A DNA stretch of 64,000 bases from Hamadaea sp013361475 (GCF_040654195.1 NZ_JBFAHM010000013.1:62001-126000); one strand, 5' to 3'. Shown: positions 10,501-19,039, counted from the first letter of the stretch. Program-made: numbers and translations. The notes: generated by a model from the letters alone, not told the origin.

Positions 10501-13500
10501 TCCACAAGCTCCGCGACGTCGCCGTTCGCGTAGTACTTGGCCGTCTTGGACGCGCCTTCGGCGGTCGTGGTGACGAGGGCGAGCCCAGCCGGGGTATAGC
10601 CACCGCCCTCCGCCGGAGTTGTCGACGTCGTGTAGGTCGTGCCGGCGACGCGGCCCAGCGGGTCCGTCGTCGACAGCCGATCCCCGGTGGTTGCGTCGTA
10701 CTGGAACGTCGTCAGGAACTGGTTATCGGTGTCACTGGTTGACCCCGGCCCGCGCTGCCACATGATCTTGTCGTTGCGCAGGTCGTACTTGCCCGCACTG
10801 TCCGGCTGGAGAACCCGGGTGACCTTGTCGGGCCAATACTGCGAATACGTTGTCGAGCAGACCTCGTTCTCATAATCCTGACAGGTTGTCTCCTGGATAA
10901 CGTTGCCACGGACGTCGTGGCCGCGAAGCGTCACGTTGCCCACAGGATCGGCGATGAGCGACATGTAGCCCTCGGCGTCGTAGCCGTAGGACGTGCGCTT
11001 GCCGAGTCCATTGGTCTCCGCGATTTTGCGGCCCGTCCCGACCTCGTACGCCTCGGTTGTGCCCCGGCCACCGCCCGGGTCGGTGATCGTGTAGGTGCGC
11101 GCAAGGTTCCCGAACTCGGCGTTCCGGGCGTCGTACTGCGCGGCGACCTGCGCCTGAGTCAGGACTGACTTGTACATGGACACCTCGGCGATGTTGCCGA
11201 GGAAATAGCCACCCGGGTCGGTCTTGCCCTGCGGCCAGTTGTGCGCGGCACCCGCACCGATGAACGCGTATGCGGCCGTCGTCGTGGTGAGCGTACCGGA
11301 GAGCGTGATCGGCGTGGCATCGTCGACGAACAAGGTCTGGCTGGTCGCACCGGCGGCAAGCGTCACGTGGTGCCACGCGCCGTCATTGACGAGCGCGGCC
11401 GACTTGAGTTGGCCGTTCAGTCCCCAGGCCTTCCCGTAGAGATAACCGTCGCGGCCGACGTAGAGTGCGGGCACCCAGTTCCCGGTCGGCGTGTCGCCCA
11501 CCATCATGGTCTGGTAACTGAAGAGCGTTCCGCCACCTGCATCGCCGTTGACGGTCTTGAACCACATGCTGATCGACATCGGCTCATTCGTTGGAATCTC
11601 CGTCGCCGGCAACTTCACGAAGGAGGAAGTGCCGTTGTAAGAGGCTGACGTCGTCGTATATCTGACGATGGCTCCCGTCAACGTGCGCCTGAAGATCGAG
11701 GTGTTCCCTTCCAGGGGCCCGGCCGCGATGCCCAGGTCGACTTCGTTGTAGGTCGCGACGCCACCGGTCACCTCGTTGACCGCGTCGGTGACGCCCGCGC
11801 CCTCAGCGAAACGCCAATAATCGGACGGCTTGGCGCCGAGAACCGCGGCGCGGTGCACAAGGTACGAGCCGGTCACCTTCGCCGGGTCGATCTGCCAGAC
11901 GCCACCGTTTTCGTCGGTCACAGACGTCACGAGACCGGTCTGCTGGCTGTACGCAATGGCCGCGCTGGTCCGGCCCGACGGGCGCTTGATGCCCGTCATC
12001 GGGTGCGTTACTGCCGCCGCGGCCGATTGGAGCACTCCGACCTCGTCGGCGGACAGCGGCCTGTTGAACATCGCGAACTCCGCGAGCTGGCCGTTGAAGT
12101 AGTTCGGCGTACCCGTGTTGGGATATCCGGCGGTCGTATCAGCCGTACCGTTGTAGTTGGGCCAGGTCGCACCACGGAAGCCCGTCCCGAGCTGGAGTTC
12201 GGACTGCCGAGAGGCCGGCATACCGGCCGTCTCGCCGACCTTGACGCCGTCCAGGTAGAGCTCCTGGAGAAGCGTCTCGCTGCTGTCCGCCCAGCGCGAC
12301 GTCAAGGCCGCGTGGTGCCAAGCACCGTTGTTGACCCGGATGGCCGCACCGGAACCGTCGCTGGCGAGAATCGGGGCGTGGGCCGACGTCGTCCAGACCT
12401 GATTCCGGTGGCCGTCGAGGTCCGGATAACAGTCCCAGATGTTGAGCTTGCTTAAGTTGTCAGTGCCGTGCTGCACGACGTCCAAGCACCGGCCCGAATG
12501 CAGGCTGATGACGTTGCCGTCCGGCGTGAAGATCCACTTCTGATTGTTACCCGTACCGCAGTCCCACAGCTGGACCGTCGTACCGTTCGCGGTGTTCGCG
12601 CCCGTGACGTCGAGACACTTGGTCACGCTGCCGATCGTGACGGTGAGCTGGCTGGCAGCGGTGTAGCTCCACTTCTCGTTCGCGCCGCCGCCGCAGGTGT
12701 AGATGACCAGCTGAGTGCCGTTGGCGGTGTTGTTGTTCGGTACGTTGAGACATTTGCCGGACTCGGCGCCGAACAGCGTCCCCAGTGCCTGCGTCGCCGC
12801 GCCAACGGTTGGGACTGTCGGGTACTGACCGCGCAGATAGCCACCATTGTCGACGTACAAGACTGGGGTGTAGTTCGCCCAGGTACCGACCGAAGACCAT
12901 GAGAGGAAGTCGTCTGTGGACTGCCCCAGCAGGGTTCCAGACCCGCTCGTCTTGAACCAGACGCTCACTGTTCGCTGCGACGCCTCCATTTCGGGCGGGG
13001 CGGGCAGCTCGACATACGAAGAGGTCCCGTTGAAGGAAGCACCCTTCGCCGCCGACCCGGCCAACGGTCCAGTCTGACCCAATGTCACATTGACGTATCG
13101 TCCGTCGGCGTTGCCGATCTGGTCGTTCACCGTGGTGGTGTCGTTCGCGTCGACACCGGTTGTGCCGGGCCGCAGATAGGTGCTGGCTCCGAGATTCACG
13201 ACGGCGTTGCGGTACGGCGAATGGTTGTACGTCTCGTAGCTGTAGCTCGTGCAGCTCGTGGCGCTGGTGGGCGGGCACACCGAGGTCAGATTGTCGCCAG
13301 TGTAGCCGTAGTTCCAAGTGGAGATCGAGGAGGAATCGCCCGTCACGGCCGGATCAGTCGAGACGCTGGACACGTGTCCCCCCGACCATCCGATCGTCAG
13401 CGCGCGGCCGGAGGACGAGGTCATCTTGACAACCTGGCCCGAGGAGCGGGTAAGTATCAGGCTACGGCCGTGTACATCGGTGATGCTGTAGAGACCCCAC

Positions 13501-15965
13501 ACGGCATCAAGGCCGTTCGTGCCCGATAAAATGCTGTTGAAGACGTACTCCGTGCCGTCCTTGTCGACCAGTTTGTAGCGCACGCCAGTGACAATGCTGG
13601 GCGCGCAGTCCACAACGATGTTAGTCGGGCCGATGTAACAGATGCGCACCAGCGACGAATACCGTCCGGACGGTGGCGAGAACTTGCTATTCAGGCCGAA
13701 GGAGACGGTCTGACCACCGGGATAGGTGATGGTGGCCACCTGTGCACTCGCGCCGGTCTTGAAAGACTCGGTCAGCTTCATGTCCAGCACCGACGACCAC
13801 CCAGTCCCGAACGCCGACGTCGTACGCGTGTCGAGGCTGTTGTAGATCCGTTGGATCGCGAGCGGTGGCCCCACCGTCGGGATCGTCACATCCGTGACGT
13901 CAGTGGTGTAGTTCCCGATGCTCGGGTTGAACCCCTTGCCATCGTTCGTCGCCAGCGATGAGGTGACCGCCTGCTGTGGAACGGGCGTACCGAGGGCGTA
14001 CTCGATGGGCTTGCTGGAGGCGATCGAGTCGTTGACCACGACGGACCAGGTGTAGTTCTTGCCCCAGGTGAGCACGGCCTTGGGGAGCGTCAACTTGCTC
14101 GCGGCGACCTTGCCGGAGTCGTAGACCTGGATCGAGGCGTCGGCGCCCTCGCCGTCCTTGATCTTCTCCTTGACCACGAACTGGTAGGTGAACGGTCCGG
14201 CCGTCTGGTCAGGGTCATGGGCCTTCGCGATCAGCGTCGGCGTGAGGGTCTGGGACTGGTACCCGTGCGGCGGGTACATGGCGTCCACCTGCGGGACAAC
14301 ATTGCCCGCGTAGTAGATGTACAGCTTCGGCTGCAGCGATCCGTTGCCGTAGTTCCGCGATGTAAACCGTTTGAAGTTGCTGGTGGTCGTCTCGGAGCCG
14401 GCCATCAGTTCCAGGCCGAAGTTCGTGCCACCGTTGGCCCAGCCCTGCACCGTTGCAATCGGAATTTCCGCGTAGATCCATTCGCCCTTGGACCGGTCAC
14501 CCGCCTTGTTATTGCAGGGAATGGTCATCTGTGACGAGTCCGGGGTCTTGGAGCCCAGCAGGTTCGTCGAGGGACCGGGCCAGTCGATACTCGCCGCCGC
14601 CCAGGCGGTCGTCGTGTTCATGACCTTGAAGGACGTAGGGGTGCAACTCGCGGCCCACGTCATGTAACCCTTGAACCAGCTCTTCGAGATCGTGTTGCCC
14701 TTGTATGTGGTCCCGAATCCGTCGAAATGGATCAGCGCCCGGTAGCGGTGCGTGCCCGAGTCGTACGTGCCGACGGCGAGGTTGTTCTCCGCCGAGTGGT
14801 CATTGTTGTCCGTGTATGAGACGTAGGTGTCACCAGTGGAGCCGAAGGTCCCGGTCAGCTGCGGGTCCACCGTCACCGGCCACCGGCGGTTCGGGTCGTC
14901 GAGCCACGCCCGGTCGAGCGTGACCTTCAGCACCTGCTTGCCGCCATCGACGTTCAACAGCTCGTACGCGACGCCGTCGGATCGGGTGAAGTCGCCGCTC
15001 TGATCGTCGAACTTGGAATCGACCATGAAGCCTTGAGGGATCCGGGCGCGTTCGACGCCTTTCGCATCACGGAGGATGACCTCGCCGTCGGCGTCGAGCT
15101 CGGCGGTAAGCCCCTTGAGCTCCAACGGGAAGACGAACTTGTTGCCTACCGCGGCGGAGTCCAGGATGAGGGACTCCTTGACGCCGTTGGCCAGTACCTC
15201 GAGCTTCATGTCGACGCCGGGCAGCACGTCCCGGTAGGTAATGCCGCCGGACTCGGCGAGCGGCGTGACGTCGGCTGCGCCGTCCAACCCGTACGCCACC
15301 GCAGTGTCACGGTCGAGGGTGAGACGCGCCAGAGCCGGGTCCGTCGAGGTCGGCGCGAAACTGATGTCGGTCGAGTTCGCCTTCTGGACATACCGACCGC
15401 CAGGGCCGTTGGTGAGCGATCGGTCGATCGGGGTCCAGACGCCGTTCTTGCGGTAGTTCACCGGATCCTGCGCGACGATCCGAACATAGGAACCGTCCGC
15501 GTTCTGGTAGATGTCGGACGTGGCGGTGGCGTCGCCCGCGATCCGCTTGCTCGTCTTCGGGTCGAAGCTATTGCGCTGGATGGCCCGTGTCCGACCAGTC
15601 TCACGCTCGGGCGCAGGGTCGACGGTGCCGATCACGCCCTTGGCCGGGACGCTCTTGTGCCCGGCAGGGTGCTTGGGATCGCGCCACGCCGTCGATAGCG
15701 CCGGCGCGGCCACACTCCCGCTGGTGAGCTGGGGCAGGCCCGGAATGGCCTGAGCCGCGGCGGCACGCGCCTGCCGGAGCCAGGACCACAGGCCGTCCAG
15801 GGGGAACGAGCCGCCAGCAGGAATGACATCCGCTGGAACGCCGACCGAGGCGAGAAAGACGACTGCCACCAACAGGCAGGTCCGTCGGCGGAAGCGACCA
15901 CCGGTACGCCGACCGGCGGACATGGAAGACGGTACGGCAAAGTGACCCTCGCCGAGCCCTGTCAT
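4557..15965 (-). CDS. Giant secreted Rhs/YD-repeat polymorphic toxin with HINT and deaminase-like C-terminus
   Basis: The protein has 3802 residues from the ATG at 15965, preceded by GGGGAGGG six bases upstream; the TTG further upstream lacks such a site. Order, with approximate residues: twin-Arg-rich signal peptide (15-50); DNRLRE-type stalk domain (365-550); DUF6531-like Rhs start (about 670); LamG domain (970-1320) with a three-repeat ricin B lectin nested inside (1067-1193); second LamG (1440-1615); YD repeats broken by a third LamG (2175-2340); Rhs core (3135-3213: YDPLGDVKAG, then ARWYNPATGQFDSRD); hydrophobic segment (3300-3360); Lys/Pro/Asp-rich linker; HINT domain (3490-3665, with TPVLMADGST and VLVHNNN); and a 137-residue tip. 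The tip has GHGKCGLPVC and later PCKSC, resembling YwqJ-type nucleic-acid deaminases, although the expected Glu after the first Cys is absent. The shell should enclose and export the tip, with HINT releasing it in the target cell. Confidence 0.9.
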   Translation of the reverse strand: MTGLGEGHFAVPSSMSAGRRTGGRFRRRTCLLVAVVFLASVGVPADVIPAGGSFPLDGLWSWLRQARAAAAQAIPGLPQLTSGSVAAPALSTAWRDPKHPAGHKSVPAKGVIGTVDPAPERETGRTRAIQRNSFDPKTSKRIAGDATATSDIYQNADGSYVRIVAQDPVNYRKNGVWTPIDRSLTNGPGGRYVQKANSTDISFAPTSTDPALARLTLDRDTAVAYGLDGAADVTPLAESGGITYRDVLPGVDMKLEVLANGVKESLILDSAAVGNKFVFPLELKGLTAELDADGEVILRDAKGVERARIPQGFMVDSKFDDQSGDFTRSDGVAYELLNVDGGKQVLKVTLDRAWLDDPNRRWPVTVDPQLTGTFGSTGDTYVSYTDNNDHSAENNLAVGTYDSGTHRYRALIHFDGFGTTYKGNTISKSWFKGYMTWAASCTPTSFKVMNTTTAWAAASIDWPGPSTNLLGSKTPDSSQMTIPCNNKAGDRSKGEWIYAEIPIATVQGWANGGTNFGLELMAGSETTTSNFKRFTSRNYGNGSLQPKLYIYYAGNVVPQVDAMYPPHGYQSQTLTPTLIAKAHDPDQTAGPFTYQFVVKEKIKDGEGADASIQVYDSGKVAASKLTLPKAVLTWGKNYTWSVVVNDSIASSKPIEYALGTPVPQQAVTSSLATNDGKGFNPSIGNYTTDVTDVTIPTVGPPLAIQRIYNSLDTRTTSAFGTGWSSVLDMKLTESFKTGASAQVATITYPGGQTVSFGLNSKFSPPSGRYSSLVRICYIGPTNIVVDCAPSIVTGVRYKLVDKDGTEYVFNSILSGTNGLDAVWGLYSITDVHGRSLILTRSSGQVVKMTSSSGRALTIGWSGGHVSSVSTDPAVTGDSSSISTWNYGYTGDNLTSVCPPTSATSCTSYSYETYNHSPYRNAVVNLGASTYLRPGTTGVDANDTTTVNDQIGNADGRYVNVTLGQTGPLAGSAAKGASFNGTSSYVELPAPPEMEASQRTVSVWFKTSGSGTLLGQSTDDFLSWSSVGTWANYTPVLYVDNGGYLRGQYPTVPTVGAATQALGTLFGAESGKCLNVPNNNTANGTQLVIYTCGGGANEKWSYTAASQLTVTIGSVTKCLDVTGANTANGTTVQLWDCGTGNNQKWIFTPDGNVISLHSGRCLDVVQHGTDNLSKLNIWDCYPDLDGHRNQVWTTSAHAPILASDGSGAAIRVNNGAWHHAALTSRWADSSETLLQELYLDGVKVGETAGMPASRQSELQLGTGFRGATWPNYNGTADTTAGYPNTGTPNYFNGQLAEFAMFNRPLSADEVGVLQSAAAAVTHPMTGIKRPSGRTSAAIAYSQQTGLVTSVTDENGGVWQIDPAKVTGSYLVHRAAVLGAKPSDYWRFAEGAGVTDAVNEVTGGVATYNEVDLGIAAGPLEGNTSIFRRTLTGAIVRYTTTSASYNGTSSFVKLPATEIPTNEPMSISMWFKTVNGDAGGGTLFSYQTMMVGDTPTGNWVPALYVGRDGYLYGKAWGLNGQLKSAALVNDGAWHHVTLAAGATSQTLFVDDATPITLSGTLTTTTAAYAFIGAGAAHNWPQGKTDPGGYFLGNIAEVSMYKSVLTQAQVAAQYDARNAEFGNLARTYTITDPGGGRGTTEAYEVGTGRKIAETNGLGKRTSYGYDAEGYMSLIADPVGNVTLRGHDVRGNVIQETTCQDYENEVCSTTYSQYWPDKVTRVLQPDSAGKYDLRNDKIMWQRGPGSTSDTDNQFLTTFQYDATTGDRLSTTDPLGRVAGTTYTTSTTPAEGGGYTPAGLALVTTTAEGASKTAKYYANGDVAELVESTGKSTKYVYDNVGNVITKVENSGGATLTTTSTYDKGMRLVTQTDPAVRNRVTNALHTAKTTYEYDVDGLVLSTRVEDTTGGDAPRWVRTDYDQYGLATRVYDSRNVVNEILYDKLGHPITKQRLPDGVKHRYVYDAAGQLTESIVEGYVGDPNDPAYPKPAADLTIEKRVYYDNGLLLSVTDANLAKTVYTYTDNGLTETIKRVGAGGEENLIEEDYYDASGFLVKQFTNNHATRSDYVVDAVGRAYESTLDVDGLNRVTKNVLSDDDQIISSSAYDGTTLLAHSDSLYNAAGQLIAINRYNGDPATTPVARWQLNQTSGTIAADTAGNSKGVASNVTWSTSKPSTRSDLTGSAIFNGDSSKVAVAGSVFDPSRSFTVSAWANISSLSAYDEWVVMRMSPDGTAAFKLGFSASAQKWYATLRDGKTGTAPSVWSSSTVTAGQWTHLAVAYDADAKTLKLYVNGSPNNTTSAVNATNTAQGTVLVGSAGTAGTGFPGSLADVQIHQAVLSDAQIVKVFDGSAVTAKVARYSYTVDNRGLITSETDPLGRTTLKEYDEAGRLAQVTSPSVAVEENGSSLGTANRIAFTGYNTFGEATESKDPKGRVIVYGYDAEGRQTSATYPSYTPPESSTPVTPVSTTEYDDDGRITKTVDATGIATQYFYDQLDRVWKIRTPAPTGSGYADSLVSYDLNGNLLRSVSPTGAISESSYDFMDRKLTDRTWVRQDGSGTWYTMQYAYGIGGWLTQTTSPAGVVSTTGYNAAGQPTSVTAKNVPVFDSATGTTTATDLTTTIEYDRLGRQTKTINSDLTYSTVGYDLLSRPVIKAKYSATYQELAKVETSYDSAGQVVAMKDPQNHSTTYAYDATGLLTSQTEPVSDNSADSITTTFGYDIAGNQTRMTNGLGNVFVTTYNSLGLEESTIEPATDAYPAAADRTYTKAYDKGGRLVRLIEPGGVSVDYSYDNAGNLIGQSGSGAEATTASRTFGYDLDGRVTSFSGTGSTTNTLTYDDRGLLRSITGNASGDATFTYAPDGQLASRADAAGSTAYTYDAAGRLATLTNGAIKTTYSYDQMSQVSRVVYGNSNNRRDFSYYPTHLLQSDTLKTSGGAIVGSLTYEWDANGNPTKKTTTGFSGAATNVYTYDYANRLTSWTETPQGGAQKPAVTYEYDKAGNRTKAGDKTFSYDQRNRLTYVNASTQYTYTARGSLRSVYDTQTTQYTSADAYGQIISQGSQAGTQTYEYDAIGRAIQPGKKFSGLENDLAADLTAKYVRDPAGKVVGERDTSGANEVYAWTDLHDDIFAQTGAADSAINRWTKYDPLGDVKAGDRSNMLGSLGYQSEWTDTSTGRVNMAARWYNPATGQFDSRDSYSNNPSPSVSANRYAYANANPLLHTDPSGHKVVDHDYGAGPDLTQFCKDHPQGSGCVPNPPPPGKTTTNTKTDNGNTTTELGEAYNPDDGPPVSKEAIEKLKSQLEAAQKVANKSFLDVLLECGAGMILDFLGITDMINCFTKGDLMACGEMILGLLPIGKLLSMGKKIFKLVDAAFSAYKAWKRAVKIAEEIIEKGKKALEMLDKLNNAADKINNAAGLLGYDTGLPTIPFVPTFGGGKPKKPKHNSSPGKPSKPKKADPERPADDHPENRDPHAPDNSRGNESQGKNNENDSPTKKDDGDDNPGGGGSCSLKRHSFDPRTPVLMADGSTRAIEDIELGDEVVATDPGTGKDSAQKVTALHQNLDLDLTDVMITSVAPEGQSSPETSGDDVSAGTVRGPTVTTLHTTQHHPFWDATDGQWVDAADLKVGHELVGPNGEKQYVAAVQSYAGAKTMRDLTVDNLHTYYVIAGGTPVLVHNNNDQCRLTEAAHAEADMATSLPAHGRPQVAEAIQIAGNGPIISATSVTDGSPVLHPRVASILASVPLVDQGRGHGKCGLPVCISIALFADMDPQGAAAAAVTIRTHGNPKHGREIGPCKSCRHLVAAFDLDFITDDGK

Positions 15966-16060
15966 GCGGCCCTCCCCGTTGCGAAGCAAAGTGAGGAGGA
16001 GTTTCCAGCAAGATCACAGGCTGCGCAATACTCTGCCGAAAACGCCCTGCTAGCGAGCGG

Positions 16061-16603
16061 TTACCATCCGGCCGTCGGCTGCGCGGTCGGCGCGGCTGAT
16101 GTCACGATCTGCACGATCGCACCCCAATCACCACCGTCCACACGCGACACATTGGTCGTGGGGCGTCCGGAGTTCACGGTAATGAACCGAACGTCGGGGA
16201 AGCGGGACGCGCCCTGATCGACGGCAGCCACCTGCGCCGGCCCGACGGCGAAGAGGAGATCGCATTGACCGCTCGCGAGCCCACCGAGAAACGTCGACGC
16301 GTTTTCCGCGGTCGGCTCTCCTACCACACGGACGTACTGCGCCATTACGTGACGCTCTTGGGCGGCCTTCGATATGGACGCCCACACGGGTGCGGCATCA
16401 GGTCCGTCGATTCCCTTGTCGTCGGTAAGCAGGCAGACGGTGAACTCGGCATACTGGCGGGCGCGGGGCGACTCGGGCGCGCCGGACGGCGAGATCCACC
16501 AAGCGACGAGGACGACGACCACACCGGCCACTGTCGTCACCCACCATCGCCGGCCGCCTTCCGCCAGCCAGGCGACGGCCGCCGTCCACCATTCGCGAAG
16601 CAT
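16061..16603 (-). CDS. Membrane-anchored BMP (basic membrane protein)-like protein
   Basis: This 180-residue protein has one N-terminal membrane segment (residues about 20-38, VTTVAGVVVVLVAWWI) and an extracytoplasmic domain resembling the first lobe of BMP-family solute-binding proteins (FTVCLLTDDKG, then LFAVGPAQVAAVDQGASRFP and VRFITVNS). Full BMP proteins are about 330-380 residues, so only one lobe is present. A strong ribosome site (GGGAGG) precedes the ATG. It lies 95 bp upstream of the giant Rhs gene on the same strand and probably shares its transcript. A role in anchoring, sensing or exporting the Rhs protein is a guess from context. The family call is moderate. Confidence 0.65.
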   Translation of the reverse strand: MLREWWTAAVAWLAEGGRRWWVTTVAGVVVVLVAWWISPSGAPESPRARQYAEFTVCLLTDDKGIDGPDAAPVWASISKAAQERHVMAQYVRVVGEPTAENASTFLGGLASGQCDLLFAVGPAQVAAVDQGASRFPDVRFITVNSGRPTTNVSRVDGGDWGAIVQIVTSAAPTAQPTAGW

Positions 16604-16635
16604 CGCGCCTCCCAGTGTGTGGCGGACAGCCTACG

Positions 16636-17754
16636 TCAGGAGAGGCGGTCGTACTTGGTCAGGTCGTAGCGGCGGATCAGGTCGATGAGGTTGTTCGCGT
16701 ACGTGGGTGAGGTTGCGTACCCGGCTTTGTGGATCTCGCGGGCGAACCGCTCCGGGTCGGCGGCGTACTTCATCGCGGTCTCGTAGCGCGCCAGCGTGGC
16801 CAGCTGCCGTCCGTGGTCGTCGAAGGAGTCGCCCATCGCCCGGTACGCCCGGAACGATGCCCGGGTTGAGCCGCACTTGCCGTTCGCGCATTCTTGCGTG
16901 ACGTAGGTCGAGCAGCCCACCGCGATGGGGCCGGGTCCGCCGAAGCACTTCATCCCGAAGTAGCTGTGGTCGACGCGGGTGAGCGTGCTGCGGCCCCAGC
17001 CGGATTCCAGGACGGCCTGGGCGATGGTGACCGAGGCGGGCACCTTCCACTTCCGGGCGCTCGCCTGGGCCGGTCCGGCGACCCGGGCGAAGAAGGCGTC
17101 CTTCGTCGCCGCCGGGACCGTCGCCGGGGCCTGCCCGCACCAGGGATACCGCGGCTTCGCCGGGGACCAGCGGACGTACTTGTCGGCGACGAAGCGGCCG
17201 GGGCCGATCTGGTCCCATACCGCGTTGCCGTCGACTGTGCTGCCCCAACGGCGGCACTCGACCCGCACCCCGGCCGCGTCGCCGAGCGAGCCGACAGTGG
17301 AGTGCTTGGTGCCCGGTCCGGACCGGACGTTGAGGCGGCCTGAGGTGATGTCGACGGCGGACGACGTCGCGTCCACCGGCGGGTCACCGCACCAGGGCAG
17401 GGCCGGGCGGCCGGTCGGCCACTCCAGGAAACCGTCGGCGACGTGGCCGTGGCCCCAGTCCAGCCGATCCCACAACGCCGCCGTCCGCCGGCTCCCCTTC
17501 ACCTGCTGGCCCCAGACCTGGCAGACGACTCGGACCTTGGAACCGTTGTCCACGGTGCCGAGGATCGGCCGGTCGGTCGCGGCGCCGGAGCGTACGTTGA
17601 GGCCGCCGGGGGCCCGCACGATCGCCTCCGCTTTCATTTCGACGGCTTCCGGTTTCACCCCGACTACTTCTGGGGCGCGGGCGGCGGTAGCCGGGCTGGC
17701 CAGGGCGAACGTTCCGAGGAGCAGGCCGAGACCGGCGAGGCCGACGAACTTCAT
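16636..17754 (-). CDS. Secreted SH3b-glucosaminidase peptidoglycan hydrolase
   Basis: The protein has 372 residues. A signal peptide (MKFVGLAGLGLLLGTFALAS, cleavage near PATAA) is followed by two SH3b repeats with the GLNVRSG and RLNVRSGPGTKHSTVG signatures (about 50-125 and 135-205). A C-terminal glucosaminidase domain (about 215-370) follows, with the active-site region QAVLESGWGRS, HSYFGMKC, and the closing AGYATSPTYANNLIDLIRRY typical of FlgJ/LytG-type N-acetylglucosaminidases. It should cleave glycan strands in the wall, with the SH3b domains binding stem peptide. A paralogue with the same architecture lies at 19513-20577. It is divergent from the LCP gene. Confidence 0.9.
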   Translation of the reverse strand: MKFVGLAGLGLLLGTFALASPATAARAPEVVGVKPEAVEMKAEAIVRAPGGLNVRSGAATDRPILGTVDNGSKVRVVCQVWGQQVKGSRRTAALWDRLDWGHGHVADGFLEWPTGRPALPWCGDPPVDATSSAVDITSGRLNVRSGPGTKHSTVGSLGDAAGVRVECRRWGSTVDGNAVWDQIGPGRFVADKYVRWSPAKPRYPWCGQAPATVPAATKDAFFARVAGPAQASARKWKVPASVTIAQAVLESGWGRSTLTRVDHSYFGMKCFGGPGPIAVGCSTYVTQECANGKCGSTRASFRAYRAMGDSFDDHGRQLATLARYETAMKYAADPERFAREIHKAGYATSPTYANNLIDLIRRYDLTKYDRLS

Positions 17755-17870
17755 GCCCTATTCAACGCAAATCCGACGTTGCCGTCACTGCACGATAAGT
17801 CCGGACAGTGGCGTTGGTCTCAGCAAACATTCATGGTCGCCCCGAGGCAACCCGGCTAGCGTTGCGCCCC

Positions 17871-18902
17871 ATGGCAGATGGATCGGTCTATACGTCCAGA
17901 TCACGGACCCGGCGGCGGGTACGGCGATTCGTCATCGCCGGCGGCCTCGCCGTCGTGGTGCTGGCGGGTGCGGCCGGCGCCGGCGGCTGGCTCTACCTCC
18001 GCAACGTCGACAAGAAGGTGGACCGCATCTCCGTCGCCGCACTGAGCGACGCCAAGCAGTCCACCCCCGAAGGCATCGCCGAGGGCGCGATGAACATCCT
18101 GCTGCTCGGCAGCGACTCGCGCGACCCCGACCAGACCAGCGGCTCGCGTACGGACACGATCATGGTGGCGCACATCAGCGCGGACCACAAGAACGTCCAA
18201 CTCGTCTCGATCCCCCGCGACACCTGGGTCTACGTCCCCGAGTCCACTGACGGCGAAGGCGGCGAATTCGCCAAGATCAACAGTGCGTACGCCTGGGGCG
18301 GCGCGGATCTGATGGTGCAGACCGTCGAGAAGTTCACCGGTCTGCAGCTCGACCACGTGATGATGATCGACTTCGCGGGCTTCAAGGAGATCATCGACGC
18401 CGTCGGCGGCATCGACATCAAGGTCGACAAGACGTTCACCTCGATCCACGCGCCGTACCGGAAGTTCACGAAGAACGCCGCGGGCACCACCACCCACATG
18501 GACGGCGCGACCGCACTCGACTACGCGCGCCAGCGGAAGCAGTTCCCCGACGGGGACTTCGCCCGGATCGCCCACCAGCACCAGATCATCAAGGCGGTCA
18601 TGGACAAGGCGACCAGCACCGGAACGGTCACCGACCTCGGCAAGCTGACGGCGTTCCTCAACGCCACCGCGAGCGCGGTCACCGTCGACGACACGTTGTC
18701 GCCGCTGAACCTGGCCTGGGCGCTGCGCACGATCGGCAGCTCGGACGTCACCTTCGTCACAAACCCGACCGGCAGCACGCCGACCATCGACGGCCAGAGC
18801 GTGGTCAAGTCCGACACCGTCAAGGCGACCGAGCTGTGGGAGTCGGTCGAAAGCGACACCGTGCCGACGTGGGCGCTCGCCAACCCGTCCTACGTCCGCT
18901 GA
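17871..18902 (+). CDS. LytR-CpsA-Psr (LCP) family glycopolymer ligase
   Basis: This 343-residue protein has an Arg-rich cytosolic N-terminus, one membrane segment (about 20-45) and an extracellular LCP domain. Visible LCP hallmarks are NILLLGSDSR, SRTDTIMVAHI, SIPRDTWV, NSAYAWGGADLMVQTVE, IDFAGFKEIIDAVGGIDI and ALDYARQRK. LCP enzymes transfer lipid-linked glycopolymers (teichoic acid, arabinogalactan or capsule type) onto peptidoglycan. The ATG at 17871 is preferred over GTG 17808 because it begins the short positively charged tail normal for LCP proteins. The gene is surrounded by wall hydrolases, which fits a wall-maintenance role. The polymer attached cannot be named. Confidence 0.9.
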   Translation: MADGSVYTSRSRTRRRVRRFVIAGGLAVVVLAGAAGAGGWLYLRNVDKKVDRISVAALSDAKQSTPEGIAEGAMNILLLGSDSRDPDQTSGSRTDTIMVAHISADHKNVQLVSIPRDTWVYVPESTDGEGGEFAKINSAYAWGGADLMVQTVEKFTGLQLDHVMMIDFAGFKEIIDAVGGIDIKVDKTFTSIHAPYRKFTKNAAGTTTHMDGATALDYARQRKQFPDGDFARIAHQHQIIKAVMDKATSTGTVTDLGKLTAFLNATASAVTVDDTLSPLNLAWALRTIGSSDVTFVTNPTGSTPTIDGQSVVKSDTVKATELWESVESDTVPTWALANPSYVR

Positions 18903-18929
18903 CCCCGTGCCGCCCGCGCGCAACAAGCC

Positions 18930-19039
18930 GATCTAGGCGAAAGCGGTCGCCTGGCCAACCATTTCGCGCCTAGATCACTTTCAGGCGGTTGACCTTGAAC
19001 GGCAAACGTCGCCCTGGCAGCAGAAACCAGTCAAGGTCA
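18930..19039. terminator. Paired inverted repeats between convergent genes
   Basis: The first is GATCTAGGCG/CGCCTAGATC (18930-18939 and 18967-18976) with a further AAA/TTT extension past a 2-nt bulge. The second is TGACCTTGA/TCAAGGTCA (18990-18998 and 19031-19039). They lie between the LCP gene and the convergent 19037 gene, overlapping the latter's last codon, so they probably end transcription from both sides. There are no strong T-runs. Confidence 0.5.

Noticed and set aside
8328..10742. 804-codon open frame antisense to the Rhs gene
   Set aside because: Shadow of YD-repeat codons, rich in Arg/Val/Asp, no motifs.
15966..15989. TTG start for the Rhs gene
   Set aside because: The ATG at 15965 has GGGGAGGG at proper distance, and the extra eight residues overlap that site.
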